From: an uncultured Bacilli bacterium
Lineage (GTDB): Bacteria > Bacillota_I > Bacilli_A > RFN20 > CAG-449
NCBI GenBank assembly: GCA_944332075.1
Contig: CALVJL010000002.1
Coordinates: forward strand, 101,071-165,070
Length of the DNA stretch: 64,000 nucleotides
Direction of reading: 5' to 3'
Shown here: positions 39,018 through 47,034 of the stretch, piece by piece
How positions within the stretch are numbered: the stretch's first letter is position 1
Layout of the letters: every line of letters begins with the position of its first letter
Notes under the pieces: model-generated
What the model was told of the DNA's origin: nothing
What the model saw: the letters and a program-made list of their open reading frames with translations, nothing else
The model's database searches: none
Program-made: the position numbers and the translations under genes

Positions 39018-41285
39018 ATGAAACATTTTGCTTTAGCGGGTAATCCAAATTGTGGAAAAACGACGCTTTTTAATAATTTAACAGGCTCTACTGCTCATGT
39101 TGGCAATTGGCCTGGTGTAACTGTAGAAAAAAGAGAAGGAATTTATAAAAAACTAAAAGAACCGGTTTCAATCGTAGATTTACCTGGCATATATTCTTTA
39201 TCACCTTATTCTCCAGAAGAGATTATTTCGCGTAATTATCTTTTACAAGATAAAGTGGATTGCATTATAAATATTTTAGATGTTACAAATCTTGAAAGAA
39301 ATTTATATTTGACAACTCAATTAGCTGAACTAGATATCCCATTAGTAGTTGCTTTGAATATGTCGGATTTACTAACAAAAAACGGAGATATAATTGATGT
39401 TATAAAACTTAGTGAATTGTTGAATGTTAAAGTTATATCTATATCTGCGTTAAAAGGAACAAATCTTGATGAATTAATGCAAACTGCATATCATGAGAGT
39501 AATAAAATTAGAAAAGGTAAAATGCTTTTTAATTCTTCAATATCAGAATTGATAGATGAATTGAAAGGATTGTATTCAAAAAAGAATATTGAGAATCCAC
39601 TATTTCACGCAATAAAAATGTCTGAAGAAGACGAAATTGAAATCCGTAATAATGAAGATATTTACGAGAGGGTAGTTAATTTTAAAAAGAATTTTGCTAA
39701 TGACAATTTTGAAGGTGATTATGCCTCTCTTTTAGCTGATGAGAGATATCGTTTTATAGAACAAAACGCTAAAAAATTTTTTCATAGGAAACAAACTAAT
39801 GAGAAGATTAAAATGACAAGATCAGATAAAATTGATAAGATTTTAACTAATAGATTTTTTGGATTATTAATTTTTGCTGTTATTCTATTTTTTATTTTCC
39901 ATTTTACTTTTGCAGAAGATTTCCTGTATCTACACGCGATGGGTTTATTTGGTGATGGATTAAATGTTTGGCCAGATGTCCCTATTGTCGGAGGAGTTAT
40001 TGGGTCTGGAAATGGTATTAATTCTTTAGGAGTTATGCTCCAAACACTTATGATTAATACTACTGATTGGATAACTTCTGTTGTAAGATCTGGATTAGAG
40101 AGTTTGGATGGTCAAAGTTGGGTTACTGGATTTATTTGTGATGGAGTTCTCGGAGGACTTTTCGCGGTATTATCATTTGTCCCTCAAATTTTGTTATTGT
40201 TTTTATTCTTTTCTATCTTAGAAGACACTGGTTACATGGCTAGAGTTGCTTTTATTTTAGATCGATTATTCAGAAAGTTTGGCTTATCTGGCAGAGCTTT
40301 TATGCCTATGATAATGGGATTTGGTTGCTCCGTTCCAGCTATTATAAATACGCGTACTTTGGCTGATGATAATGAAAGAACTGCGACAATTAGAGTCATT
40401 CCTTTCTTTTCTTGTGGTGCAAAATTGCCAATTTTAACTGCTGTATCGGGTGCTATAGTAACGACTTTTGGTATCGGAAATGCTGATTTAATTACATTTG
40501 GAATGTATATTCTTGGGATGGTGTCAGCGATAGTAGCAGTAATATTGATGAGAAATACAACGATGCGCGGACCTGTCCCAATGTTTATTATGGAATTACC
40601 TTCTTACCATGTTCCGCAAATTAAATCTTTAATGATACATTTATGGGATAAATTAAAGCACTTTATGAAAAAAGCATTCACTATAATTCTTGTATCAACA
40701 ATCATTATTTGGGCTATGTCTCACTTCTCATTCTCTTGGCAATATCTTTCTGATGAGGAAATAAATAATTCAATATTAGCTGGTATTGGAATGCTATTTC
40801 AACCATTATTCACACCTCTTGGATGGGGTAGTCAATTAGGTGCCTGGGGATGGGTTTTCTGCGTTGGTGCAGTGACTGGATTAATAGCTAAAGAGAATGT
40901 TATTGCTACTTTTTCATCGCTTGCTGCTTGTATAACTGCTGGATTTGTAGGCACAGAAGAAGGAATTTTAGAAGTCGAACAGATGATTTTGGCAACAAAC
41001 ATAGCTATTCCTGGATTGATTAGTTTTATTGCTTTCAATATGTTAACAATTCCTTGTTTTGCTGCTGTAGCGACCGCTAAAGCTGAACTACCAAAGAATA
41101 AATTTAAAACTACAATTTTGTTTTGGTTAGTGTTTTCTTACATAGTTTCAATGATGATTTATTTGATTGGCAGCTATTGGTGGACTTTATTTATTTTCTT
41201 AGCCCTTATCGCATTAATGGCCTTTGCAATTCATTATATAAATATGCGATTAGATAAAAAGAGACTTGCAAATGAAAGTAATTGA
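39018..41285 (+). CDS. feoB: Ferrous iron transporter FeoB
   Basis: About 755 residues. The N-terminal G domain has GNPNCGKTTLFNNLTG, the switch region GNWPGVTVEK, DLPGIYSL and NMSD. A helical linker leads to the membrane part with Gate motifs (ILEDTGYMARVAFILDR, MGFGCSVPAI, FSCGAKLPIL). It moves Fe(II) into the cell. An in-frame TTG at 39006 overlaps the feoA stop, but the ATG at 39018 with AGGAG upstream is the better start. It ends with TGA. Confidence 0.97.
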   Translation: MKHFALAGNPNCGKTTLFNNLTGSTAHVGNWPGVTVEKREGIYKKLKEPVSIVDLPGIYSLSPYSPEEIISRNYLLQDKVDCIINILDVTNLERNLYLTTQLAELDIPLVVALNMSDLLTKNGDIIDVIKLSELLNVKVISISALKGTNLDELMQTAYHESNKIRKGKMLFNSSISELIDELKGLYSKKNIENPLFHAIKMSEEDEIEIRNNEDIYERVVNFKKNFANDNFEGDYASLLADERYRFIEQNAKKFFHRKQTNEKIKMTRSDKIDKILTNRFFGLLIFAVILFFIFHFTFAEDFLYLHAMGLFGDGLNVWPDVPIVGGVIGSGNGINSLGVMLQTLMINTTDWITSVVRSGLESLDGQSWVTGFICDGVLGGLFAVLSFVPQILLLFLFFSILEDTGYMARVAFILDRLFRKFGLSGRAFMPMIMGFGCSVPAIINTRTLADDNERTATIRVIPFFSCGAKLPILTAVSGAIVTTFGIGNADLITFGMYILGMVSAIVAVILMRNTTMRGPVPMFIMELPSYHVPQIKSLMIHLWDKLKHFMKKAFTIILVSTIIIWAMSHFSFSWQYLSDEEINNSILAGIGMLFQPLFTPLGWGSQLGAWGWVFCVGAVTGLIAKENVIATFSSLAACITAGFVGTEEGILEVEQMILATNIAIPGLISFIAFNMLTIPCFAAVATAKAELPKNKFKTTILFWLVFSYIVSMMIYLIGSYWWTLFIFLALIALMAFAIHYINMRLDKKRLANESN

Positions 41286-41463
41286 AATAGTAACAATTGT
41301 TGTAAGTACTCTAATCGTAATAGGTGTTCTAGCGAGTTATTTCTATAGAAGAATTAAGCATATACCAACTGGTGATTGCTCTTGCTGCCATAACAAAGGT
41401 AAACAATTAGTAAAAATGTACAAAAAGAAATACCACAATGGAAAACATAATAAAAACATTTAA
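41272..41463 (+). CDS. FeoB-associated Cys-rich membrane protein
   Basis: A 63-residue protein: one N-terminal membrane helix (IVTIVVSTLIVIGVLASYF) and a cytosolic CSCC cluster in TGDCSCCHNKGK, followed by a basic tail. This matches the small FeoB-associated Cys-rich family, presumed to support FeoB in the place of FeoC. It overlaps the feoB end by 14 bases and the repressor start by 26 bases. Confidence 0.85.
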   Translation: MKVIEIVTIVVSTLIVIGVLASYFYRRIKHIPTGDCSCCHNKGKQLVKMYKKKYHNGKHNKNI

Positions 41464-41818
41464 TATACTTACAGCGACAGATATTAAATATTTACTAAGC
41501 ATTAAAAGATGTTTTGAAACAGGAAAAATAAAAAAGGTTTTTATTGGGCGAAGTTTAAAGGTTTCACGTCCGAGTGTCAATAGTGAATTTAAAAAGCTCC
41601 AAAAATTAGGATTTATTATTCAAAAAACAAACTATGAAGTGGTATTGACTGATAAATGCAAAGATTTATTCTTAATTATAGATAAATATCAGCGACAATT
41701 ATCTTTTAAATTTACTAGTATGTTACGCTGTGATTATTATGTAGCTCAAGAAATGGCCAATCTATTATTAATAAATAAAAAATTTGAACTAATTGATTGC
41801 TTATTGAAAAACAATTAA
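41438..41818 (+). CDS. DtxR/MntR-like metal-responsive repressor
   Basis: A 126-residue winged-helix protein. The recognition region is LKVSRPSVNSEFKKLQKLGFI, preceded by a helical region DIKYLLSIKRCFETG. The dimer/metal part is short (FTSMLRCDYYVAQEMANLLL) and classical ligand residues of DtxR are not all evident. Its place as last gene of the feo operon and the two identical-half operators ahead of it point to iron-dependent autoregulation. Classification rests on overall pattern and context. Confidence 0.65.
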   Translation: MENIIKTFNILTATDIKYLLSIKRCFETGKIKKVFIGRSLKVSRPSVNSEFKKLQKLGFIIQKTNYEVVLTDKCKDLFLIIDKYQRQLSFKFTSMLRCDYYVAQEMANLLLINKKFELIDCLLKNN

Positions 41819-41820
41819 AA

Positions 41821-41844
41821 ATGCCGGATTAATTTATCCGGCAT
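41821..41844. terminator. Bidirectional terminator of feo and reductase operons
   Basis: Arms ATGCCGGAT and ATCCGGCAT, perfect over nine pairs, loop of six, flanked by an A run and TTTATTATTTT. Confidence 0.92.
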
Positions 41845-41848
41845 TTTA

Positions 41849-42997
41849 TTATTTTGCTTGCGGAACAATAATCTCCATGTCGCTATCAGGATAGGTAACG
41901 CAAGGATGAATGTATCCAAATTTAACATCGGCGAGGCGGCGTTTGTCAGCTCCAGCAATTGAGAATTTTCCAGAAACTAATTTGCTATGGCAGAATCCGC
42001 AGCCACCAGCCCGGCAACTAGATGGAACGCTTAAGCCCGCTCTTTCCATTGAAACTAATAATGTTTCGTTGTTGCTAGCTTTAACTTCATACACTTGGTC
42101 ATTAATATGAACAGTTAATTTATAGGTAGCAGGTTTAATATCTCTCATTCCGACAGCATTCTTTTCGGATTTGAAATTATGTAAACCTTTTAATTTCTTT
42201 AATTCACCGTTTAAAAATTTACCCATTCCGTCAGATCCGCAGAACATTAAGGTATAACTCTCAGGTGCATATTTATTGATTAACTCTGCGCTGATGAAAC
42301 CATGTTCATAGCCTTTTTTCTCTTCATTAGCTAAAACATAGACTACTTTAATTTTATCTTGAGGTAATTTATCTAATTCATCTTTAGCGATTAATTCTTC
42401 TTCTTTATTAGCGCCATATAATAAAGTCATATGGAAATCTTCTTGACCTTCTACTATCGCTTTAGCCATGGCTAAGAACGGAGTAATTCCGCTTCCGCCA
42501 GCGACTGCGATAACTTCTTTTTTGTCAGTTAATGGTTCGTAATAGAAAAATCCAGCTGGACCTACGATTTCAAATTCATCGCCGACTTTAGCGTTATCAA
42601 ATAAATAATCGCTGAAGAAACCAGCCTTTTTAATCATTAAGGTTAATGATTTATTATGAAGGCTTTCTAATGGTGAAGAAGCAACTCCGTATGGACGATT
42701 AATTAATGAATCGCCAATTTTCTTTCTTAAGGTGACATATTGTCCGGCGCGGAATAACATCGGCGAAGATAGCTCAAATGTATAAGCTTTAGTATCTTTT
42801 GTTTCTTCTTTAATTGCTGTAAGAGTTGCTTTTTGCAGACCTGGATGTAAAATTGCCGCGACTTCGTTGACTTTATAAGATGTCGGTAATGGTTTTTCAC
42901 TGCCTTCGCTTAGATGTTTTTCCCGATTAGGAACTAACTTCTTGAAGCGTAATAAATCCATCCAACCAAAGATTTGTTTCTTAAATTTATATCCCAT
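41849..42997 (-). CDS. FAD/NAD(P)H reductase with C-terminal 2Fe-2S ferredoxin domain
   Basis: A 382-residue electron-transfer protein. FAD domain about 55-155 (FRAGQYVTLRKK, NRPYGVASSP). NAD(P) domain about 160-265 (AVAGGSGITPFLAMA, LMFCGSDGM). 2Fe-2S domain about 290-382 with Cys ligands in SCRAGGCGFCHS and HPCVTYP. This architecture passes electrons from NAD(P)H to a partner enzyme. The partner is probably the desaturase-like flavoprotein 2 bases upstream in the operon. Its 3' third is duplicated at 37665-38027. Confidence 0.9.
   Translation of the reverse strand: MGYKFKKQIFGWMDLLRFKKLVPNREKHLSEGSEKPLPTSYKVNEVAAILHPGLQKATLTAIKEETKDTKAYTFELSSPMLFRAGQYVTLRKKIGDSLINRPYGVASSPLESLHNKSLTLMIKKAGFFSDYLFDNAKVGDEFEIVGPAGFFYYEPLTDKKEVIAVAGGSGITPFLAMAKAIVEGQEDFHMTLLYGANKEEELIAKDELDKLPQDKIKVVYVLANEEKKGYEHGFISAELINKYAPESYTLMFCGSDGMGKFLNGELKKLKGLHNFKSEKNAVGMRDIKPATYKLTVHINDQVYEVKASNNETLLVSMERAGLSVPSSCRAGGCGFCHSKLVSGKFSIAGADKRRLADVKFGYIHPCVTYPDSDMEIIVPQAK
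41856..42218. repeat. Direct repeat copy 2 (reductase 3' region)
   Basis: Partner of 37665-38027. It lies within the intact reductase gene and marks the right end of copy 2 of the tandem duplication (38028-42218). Confidence 0.92.
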
Positions 42998-42999
42998 TG

Positions 43000-44520
43000 T
43001 TATTCACCTCTTTTGAAATCGCCAACAGTTTGACGTCCGGTTATATCTCCGGAGAAATAAGCGCTTGAATAGCCGCTTAGACGCATTGAATAGCCTCCGG
43101 CAAATCTTAAGCCGCGTATGGTATGGTCTTGAGCCATCATGAGTAAACGCGGATTTAATCCATCCCAGTATTGAGATTCATATCCGTAGATAACTCCTTC
43201 TGGATGACCGCAATAATGAGCGTATGTCATCGGTGTAGCAATTGAAATCTCTTCAATGTGGTCTCTTAAATTGCAACCGGTATCTTTTTCAAAGCGTTCA
43301 ATCATCATTTTGGCTACTTTGTCTTTAACTTTGAAATAATCTTCAGGTTTCACATTACCCCAGTCATCAGACATATAAAGAGTTGTGAAGTACATAATAG
43401 TTGTACCTTTTGGTGAACATTCTGGATAAGCGCGGTTTAAACAAACTGTTGCTTGAGCATAGTTTGTATCAATTTTTTTCATTAAATCGTATTGCTTAGC
43501 TGTATCCATTGTGTCATAGAGGAAGTAGTTATGATTGGTAATACCTAATTCATCACAAGATTTATTTAATCCTAAGAACATTGAGAAACCGCGTCCGGCA
43601 AATTTTCTAGCATTAGTAGCTTTAATGTCTTTAAGCGAAACATTATCTAACATTTTACCAAAGACTAAATGCGGTGCGCAGTTAGCGATAACGTATTTTG
43701 TTTTGATTTCTCTGCCATCTGCTAAAACGACACCAGAGACACCATTTTTGTCAGTAAGAATTTTTTCGGCTGCAACATTGAACCAAATGTCACCACCTAA
43801 TTCACGGATGCGTTCAACTAAGGCTAAAGAAATTTCATGAGAACGCATTTTTGGCATAGCGGCACCTTTGGTAATATAACGTAATACCATCGAAGCGTAG
43901 TGAGTGAAACTTAAATTATCGCAATCCGCACCGAGATAGCACCAATAAGCATTAAGAATATCTTTGGCTTTCTTTGGCATTTTAAGTGCATCTAATACTT
44001 CATTAACGGAATAAGATCCGGTTTTAACATAGTTATGGAAATTTTTAACCATATAAGATGATTCAACTTTTCCGCCCGCCTTATTTGTATATGCTTGAGC
44101 AGTTCTAATTTCTTCAGCTAATTCAAAGAAGTGCTGAATTGATTTTTTGCTGCCCGGAACATACTTTTCCATTTGATCGATGAAAGCTTGTTTACCAAAC
44201 GGCATTACTGCATCGAGATTTTCTGATTTGACGATAACGCGGTAAGCTTCTGGAATTTGTAACCATTCGATTTTGTTTGTTACACCTAATTCGTCGAATA
44301 ATACTCGAACATCGCCTTTATTATCTTCAGTGCCGAAATCATTTAATTCATGCAAAGAAGCTTCAAATTCAAATCTTCCCCGGCGAAAACTGGTTGCAAA
44401 ACCACCTGGAAGATTATGCTTTTCTACTACCAAGGTTTTTAATCCGCCTTGTAATAGACGGATAGCAGCGACAAGTCCGCCATTACCCGCGCCAATTACG
44501 ACAGCATCGTATTGATTCAT
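43000..44520 (-). CDS. Phytoene-desaturase-like FAD oxidoreductase
   Basis: A 506-residue flavoprotein of the phytoene dehydrogenase/NAD(P)-FAD group. The N-terminal dinucleotide fold is VVIGAGNGGLVAAIRLLQGG, then EKHNLPGGFATSFRRGRFEFEASLHEL. A C-terminal FAD-binding segment (RGLRFAGGYSMRLSGYSSAYFSGD) follows. Members act on carotenoids, sterols or fatty acids; many gut Firmicutes versions have no assigned substrate. It is coupled to the FAD/2Fe-2S reductase. AAGGAG precedes the start. Interestingly it lies next to a heliorhodopsin remnant, but no carotenoid synthesis gene is in the window. Confidence 0.85.
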   Translation of the reverse strand: MNQYDAVVIGAGNGGLVAAIRLLQGGLKTLVVEKHNLPGGFATSFRRGRFEFEASLHELNDFGTEDNKGDVRVLFDELGVTNKIEWLQIPEAYRVIVKSENLDAVMPFGKQAFIDQMEKYVPGSKKSIQHFFELAEEIRTAQAYTNKAGGKVESSYMVKNFHNYVKTGSYSVNEVLDALKMPKKAKDILNAYWCYLGADCDNLSFTHYASMVLRYITKGAAMPKMRSHEISLALVERIRELGGDIWFNVAAEKILTDKNGVSGVVLADGREIKTKYVIANCAPHLVFGKMLDNVSLKDIKATNARKFAGRGFSMFLGLNKSCDELGITNHNYFLYDTMDTAKQYDLMKKIDTNYAQATVCLNRAYPECSPKGTTIMYFTTLYMSDDWGNVKPEDYFKVKDKVAKMMIERFEKDTGCNLRDHIEEISIATPMTYAHYCGHPEGVIYGYESQYWDGLNPRLLMMAQDHTIRGLRFAGGYSMRLSGYSSAYFSGDITGRQTVGDFKRGE

Positions 44521-44544
44521 ATTTACTCCTTTTATTTTATTTTC

Positions 44545-44559
44545 TGCCTTACTTAGGCA
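44545..44559. promoter_or_regulatory. Inverted repeat upstream of the desaturase-like gene
   Basis: TGCCTTACTTAGGCA, five-base arms, between promoter region and ribosome site. A second palindrome, CTATTAGATAATAG, lies at 44582-44595, and TATCGA..TCGATA lies at about 44609-44625. These are candidate operators; no regulator is assigned. Confidence 0.4.
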
Positions 44560-44640
44560 AATAATAATCGCCTATATAATACTATTAGATAATAGAAAAA
44601 CCAATGTTTATCGAAGATATCGATAAAAAAATATCAAAAA

Positions 44641-44665
44641 AGCAGATGAATTAATTCCATCTGCT
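44641..44665 (-). terminator. Terminator behind the heliorhodopsin remnant
   Basis: Arms AGCAGATG and CATCTGCT around nine bases, followed by six T on the minus strand. It lies 26 bases after the stop of the remnant, so it is probably that gene's original terminator. Confidence 0.75.
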
Positions 44666-44690
44666 CTTAGCTTATCAAATGTTTTATTTT

Positions 44691-44861
44691 TTAAGGCTGC
44701 ATAATTTTGGCAAAAACTAACCAAGCTAATAAAATTTTCGCAACCAAACTCAAGATAATATAGCCTCTTTCACCATAGAGGTAGTCTTTCCATTTACCGA
44801 CTTTCTTATATTGAAGATTAAGTATAGCACTTATGTTAGACGGCGATATTAAATTAAACAT
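44691..44861 (-). pseudogene. 3' remnant of a heliorhodopsin gene (seventh helix, retinal lysine kept)
   Basis: The 56-codon frame holds LQYKKVGKWKDYLYGERGY followed by IILSLVAKILLAWLVF. I recall the C-terminus of heliorhodopsin 48C12 as LQYKGKGKWSNYLRGERAYIVLSLVAKSALAWQIF (split: LQYKGKGKWSNYLRGER + AYIVLSLVAKSALAWQIF). The Ser-x-x-x-Lys pair that binds retinal (S237/K241 there) is present. Everything for helices 1-6 is absent: an in-frame TAA stands directly before the ATG and no ribosome site is seen. It is thus a truncated gene, not a working pump or sensor. Confidence 0.82.
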
Positions 44862-44905
44862 TTATTTACAGAAACTATTAGTTAACAGCTGACTATTATT
44901 GTGGA

Positions 44906-45550
44906 TTATTTTCTTTTGTTAAAATGTCTGAGCATGAAATATATCGGTATGAAAATGATAAGACCGATTAACCACGCTATAAAAATAAATAAAAGTAACT
45001 CTTTGACGATAAATGCCTTACCGAGTCCAGCAGCGATGACTAAAAACATATAGGTAATAAAGACAATTATCACAAGCGGAGAATGATCTTTCAGAATTTT
45101 GTTATTAGGTTGGAGCATTTTTAATTTTTGAATGCTGACATAATAATAACCAAAAGAAACGATAATGTTAATAACGCCTAGAGCAAATAATATTGTTGAG
45201 ATAATATAACTATATTCAATATAATCGCGATCAATCGCTTCTGAAAAAATAATTAAAAGAGAACCAATAAATTGAATTACAAAAGTAATAAACAAAATAA
45301 TTTTTCTCTTGGTAAATATTTCATATTCTCTAGTTGATTCAATATTATTTTCAGCAGTTCCTTCACCTTCAAATAAATCGTTAATCGAAATCTGCAAGGC
45401 TTTAGCAAGAGGTAATAACATCGATGTATCCGGCAAGCTGCGTCCAGTTTCCCATTTAGAAATAACTTTATCGCTGATATGGAGCATTTCTGCGAGTTGC
45501 TGCTGAGTTAGATTTAATTCTTTTCTTCTTTTGATAATAATGTCTTTCAT
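44906..45550 (-). CDS. XRE-family regulator with membrane domain
   Basis: A 214-residue protein. Residues 1-60 are a Cro/CI-type helix-turn-helix (RRKELNLTQQQLAEMLHISDKVISKWETGRSLPDTSMLLPLAKALQISINDLF). Residues about 85-210 contain four membrane helices. Membrane-bound XRE proteins of this layout are common in Firmicutes and may sense envelope stress, but no ligand is known. The helix-turn-helix phrase is very typical, and the start has a GGAGAAAGGACT ribosome site. Confidence 0.88.
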   Translation of the reverse strand: MKDIIIKRRKELNLTQQQLAEMLHISDKVISKWETGRSLPDTSMLLPLAKALQISINDLFEGEGTAENNIESTREYEIFTKRKIILFITFVIQFIGSLLIIFSEAIDRDYIEYSYIISTILFALGVINIIVSFGYYYVSIQKLKMLQPNNKILKDHSPLVIIVFITYMFLVIAAGLGKAFIVKELLLFIFIAWLIGLIIFIPIYFMLRHFNKRK

Positions 45551-45642
45551 AGTCCTTTCTCCTTCAAATTAATTGTAAGGCATATAAAAATGAGAGACTA
45601 CCTATATTTTGTAGAATTGCTATCTGTTTTGGAGAATAATTT

Positions 45643-46245
45643 CTAAATTATTTTTTTAGCAATGACTAGTAAATCGCGTTCTCCGGTGCTTTTTTCTTTG
45701 TAATTTTCAATTAATGATAAAATTATAAAGCCATTCTCTTCAAGTAACTTTTTTACAGTTTCTGTAGATAAGGCGCTATAATAAAAAGATTCACCAAACA
45801 TTGTTCCCATTATTTCTCCATCACTTTTACCATGGGTAAAAATAAATAAACCATCTTTATTTAGTAAGGAGGCAATTTTGCTATAGATTTTTGATTGTTC
45901 GCTATACTTGATATGCCAAAGCGAATCAAAGGCGATAATAGCATCAAAAGCTATATTATGGTTATAAGTTAAGATATCTTCAACCATAAATGTAGAATTT
46001 GGTAAGTTTAATGATTTTGCTGTTTTTATCATGTTGCTAGAAATATCAATTCCGGTAACTTTGAATCCGTTATTTGCTAGATAAGCGCTGATGGGGACAC
46101 CAGATCCACATCCGACATCAAGAATGCTTGAGCCCTCTTTTAACTGCTTAGCAAAATCGACGATGCATTTATTGATAGGCATCTTTTCCCGATATGAGCA
46201 CCATTTAAAGAAGATTTTATCGTAAGCGTTTTTTATTTCATCCAT
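45643..46245 (-). CDS. SAM-dependent methyltransferase (class I)
   Basis: About 200 residues from the ATG at 46245 (MDEIKNAYDKIFFKWCSYREK), preceded by GAGG at eight bases. A longer frame reaching 46287 would run through a terminator hairpin at 46281-46299 and is rejected. Motif I is SILDVGCGSGVPISAYLA, motif II KVTGIDISSNMI and motif IV FDAIIAFDSLWHI. It is a Rossmann-fold methyltransferase of the type 11/25 kind; substrate unknown. It stands alone. Confidence 0.88.
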   Translation of the reverse strand: MDEIKNAYDKIFFKWCSYREKMPINKCIVDFAKQLKEGSSILDVGCGSGVPISAYLANNGFKVTGIDISSNMIKTAKSLNLPNSTFMVEDILTYNHNIAFDAIIAFDSLWHIKYSEQSKIYSKIASLLNKDGLFIFTHGKSDGEIMGTMFGESFYYSALSTETVKKLLEENGFIILSLIENYKEKSTGERDLLVIAKKII

Positions 46246-46280
46246 GCTAAATACCTCAGAAATTGTATTTATATAAAAAA

Positions 46281-46299
46281 CCCTCACAACTTGTGAGGG
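46281..46299 (-). terminator. Terminator of the SPFH/zinc-ribbon operon
   Basis: Arms CCCTCAC and GTGAGGG with a 5-base loop, followed by six T on the minus strand. Confidence 0.88.
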
Positions 46300-46306
46300 A
46301 TAAGAT

Positions 46307-46570
46307 TTATTTCTTTACTGCTGTGATAACCAGATAGATAATCGCTAATGGCCAAAAGACAATTAATAAAACAATAAATAGCAACAAGCTAAATTTTGTG
46401 TCTTTATTATTAGTAACGGTTGATTTATAAGCAGAATTTGTATCACTAGATGAATCATTCTTTGCTGTATTAAAAATAGAAGAATAATTAGGATTAGCTG
46501 TGCCGCAGTAAGGGCATTTCGCATCGCGTGAAGAAAATTGATAACCGCAATTTGGACATTCGTTTTTCAT
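46307..46570 (-). CDS. Zinc-ribbon membrane protein
   Basis: An 87-residue protein: an N-terminal zinc ribbon with Cys pairs in CPNCGYQFSSRDAKCPYCG, a polar Ser/Asn-rich linker, and one C-terminal membrane helix (LLLFIVLLIVFWPLAIIYLVI). It is the third gene of a minus-strand set with a 145-residue membrane protein and an SPFH protein that also ends in zinc ribbons. The shared zinc ribbon suggests a common complex at the membrane; this is inference. Confidence 0.8.
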   Translation of the reverse strand: MKNECPNCGYQFSSRDAKCPYCGTANPNYSSIFNTAKNDSSSDTNSAYKSTVTNNKDTKFSLLLFIVLLIVFWPLAIIYLVITAVKK

Positions 46571-46591
46571 AATTAAATCCCCTCTTCAATA

Positions 46592-47029
46592 TTAAAGAAT
46601 GGTTTTTTCATCTTCAACAGGAATTTCTTTACTTTTAAAGGTTTCTTCCGCTTTCGCTCCTTTTTTATCTTGATAGGATAATCCAAGAATTAAACCAATA
46701 TAAACTATTAAAGCAAAAGCCATTATTATAATTGCCCAAGTTTTAGATCCGCCAAAACCTGATAATAATAAATAACGTAAGCCTAACGGGATTAATTGAT
46801 AAAGCAAACCTAAGACAAAGATGACAGTTGATGTTCCGCTTGGATGCTTATGTAAGAGAGCATAGATAGCAGAGATAATTAAGATAACTCCGAAAAGAAC
46901 TTTACTGATGATGTAATAAGTTAAAGCGCTATCGGCTAATAAAGATAAATCAAAAGTAAATGGTAATCCGATAACTAAACCTAAAACTATCATCACGATA
47001 GCTACAAAAGCAATTTTTAAATAATTCAT
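46592..47029 (-). CDS. Four-helix membrane protein
   Basis: A 145-residue protein with four hydrophobic segments and an acidic C-terminal tail (AEETFKSKEIPVEDEKTIL). No family recognised. It lies 5 bases downstream of the SPFH gene and 21 bases upstream of the zinc-ribbon gene, so it is co-transcribed with both. Confidence 0.72.
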   Translation of the reverse strand: MNYLKIAFVAIVMIVLGLVIGLPFTFDLSLLADSALTYYIISKVLFGVILIISAIYALLHKHPSGTSTVIFVLGLLYQLIPLGLRYLLLSGFGGSKTWAIIIMAFALIVYIGLILGLSYQDKKGAKAEETFKSKEIPVEDEKTIL

Positions 47030-47034
47030 AAGCT

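Noticed and set aside
46246..46287. Upstream extension of the methyltransferase gene
   Set aside because: It would be translated through a strong terminator hairpin; the ATG at 46245 has its own ribosome site.
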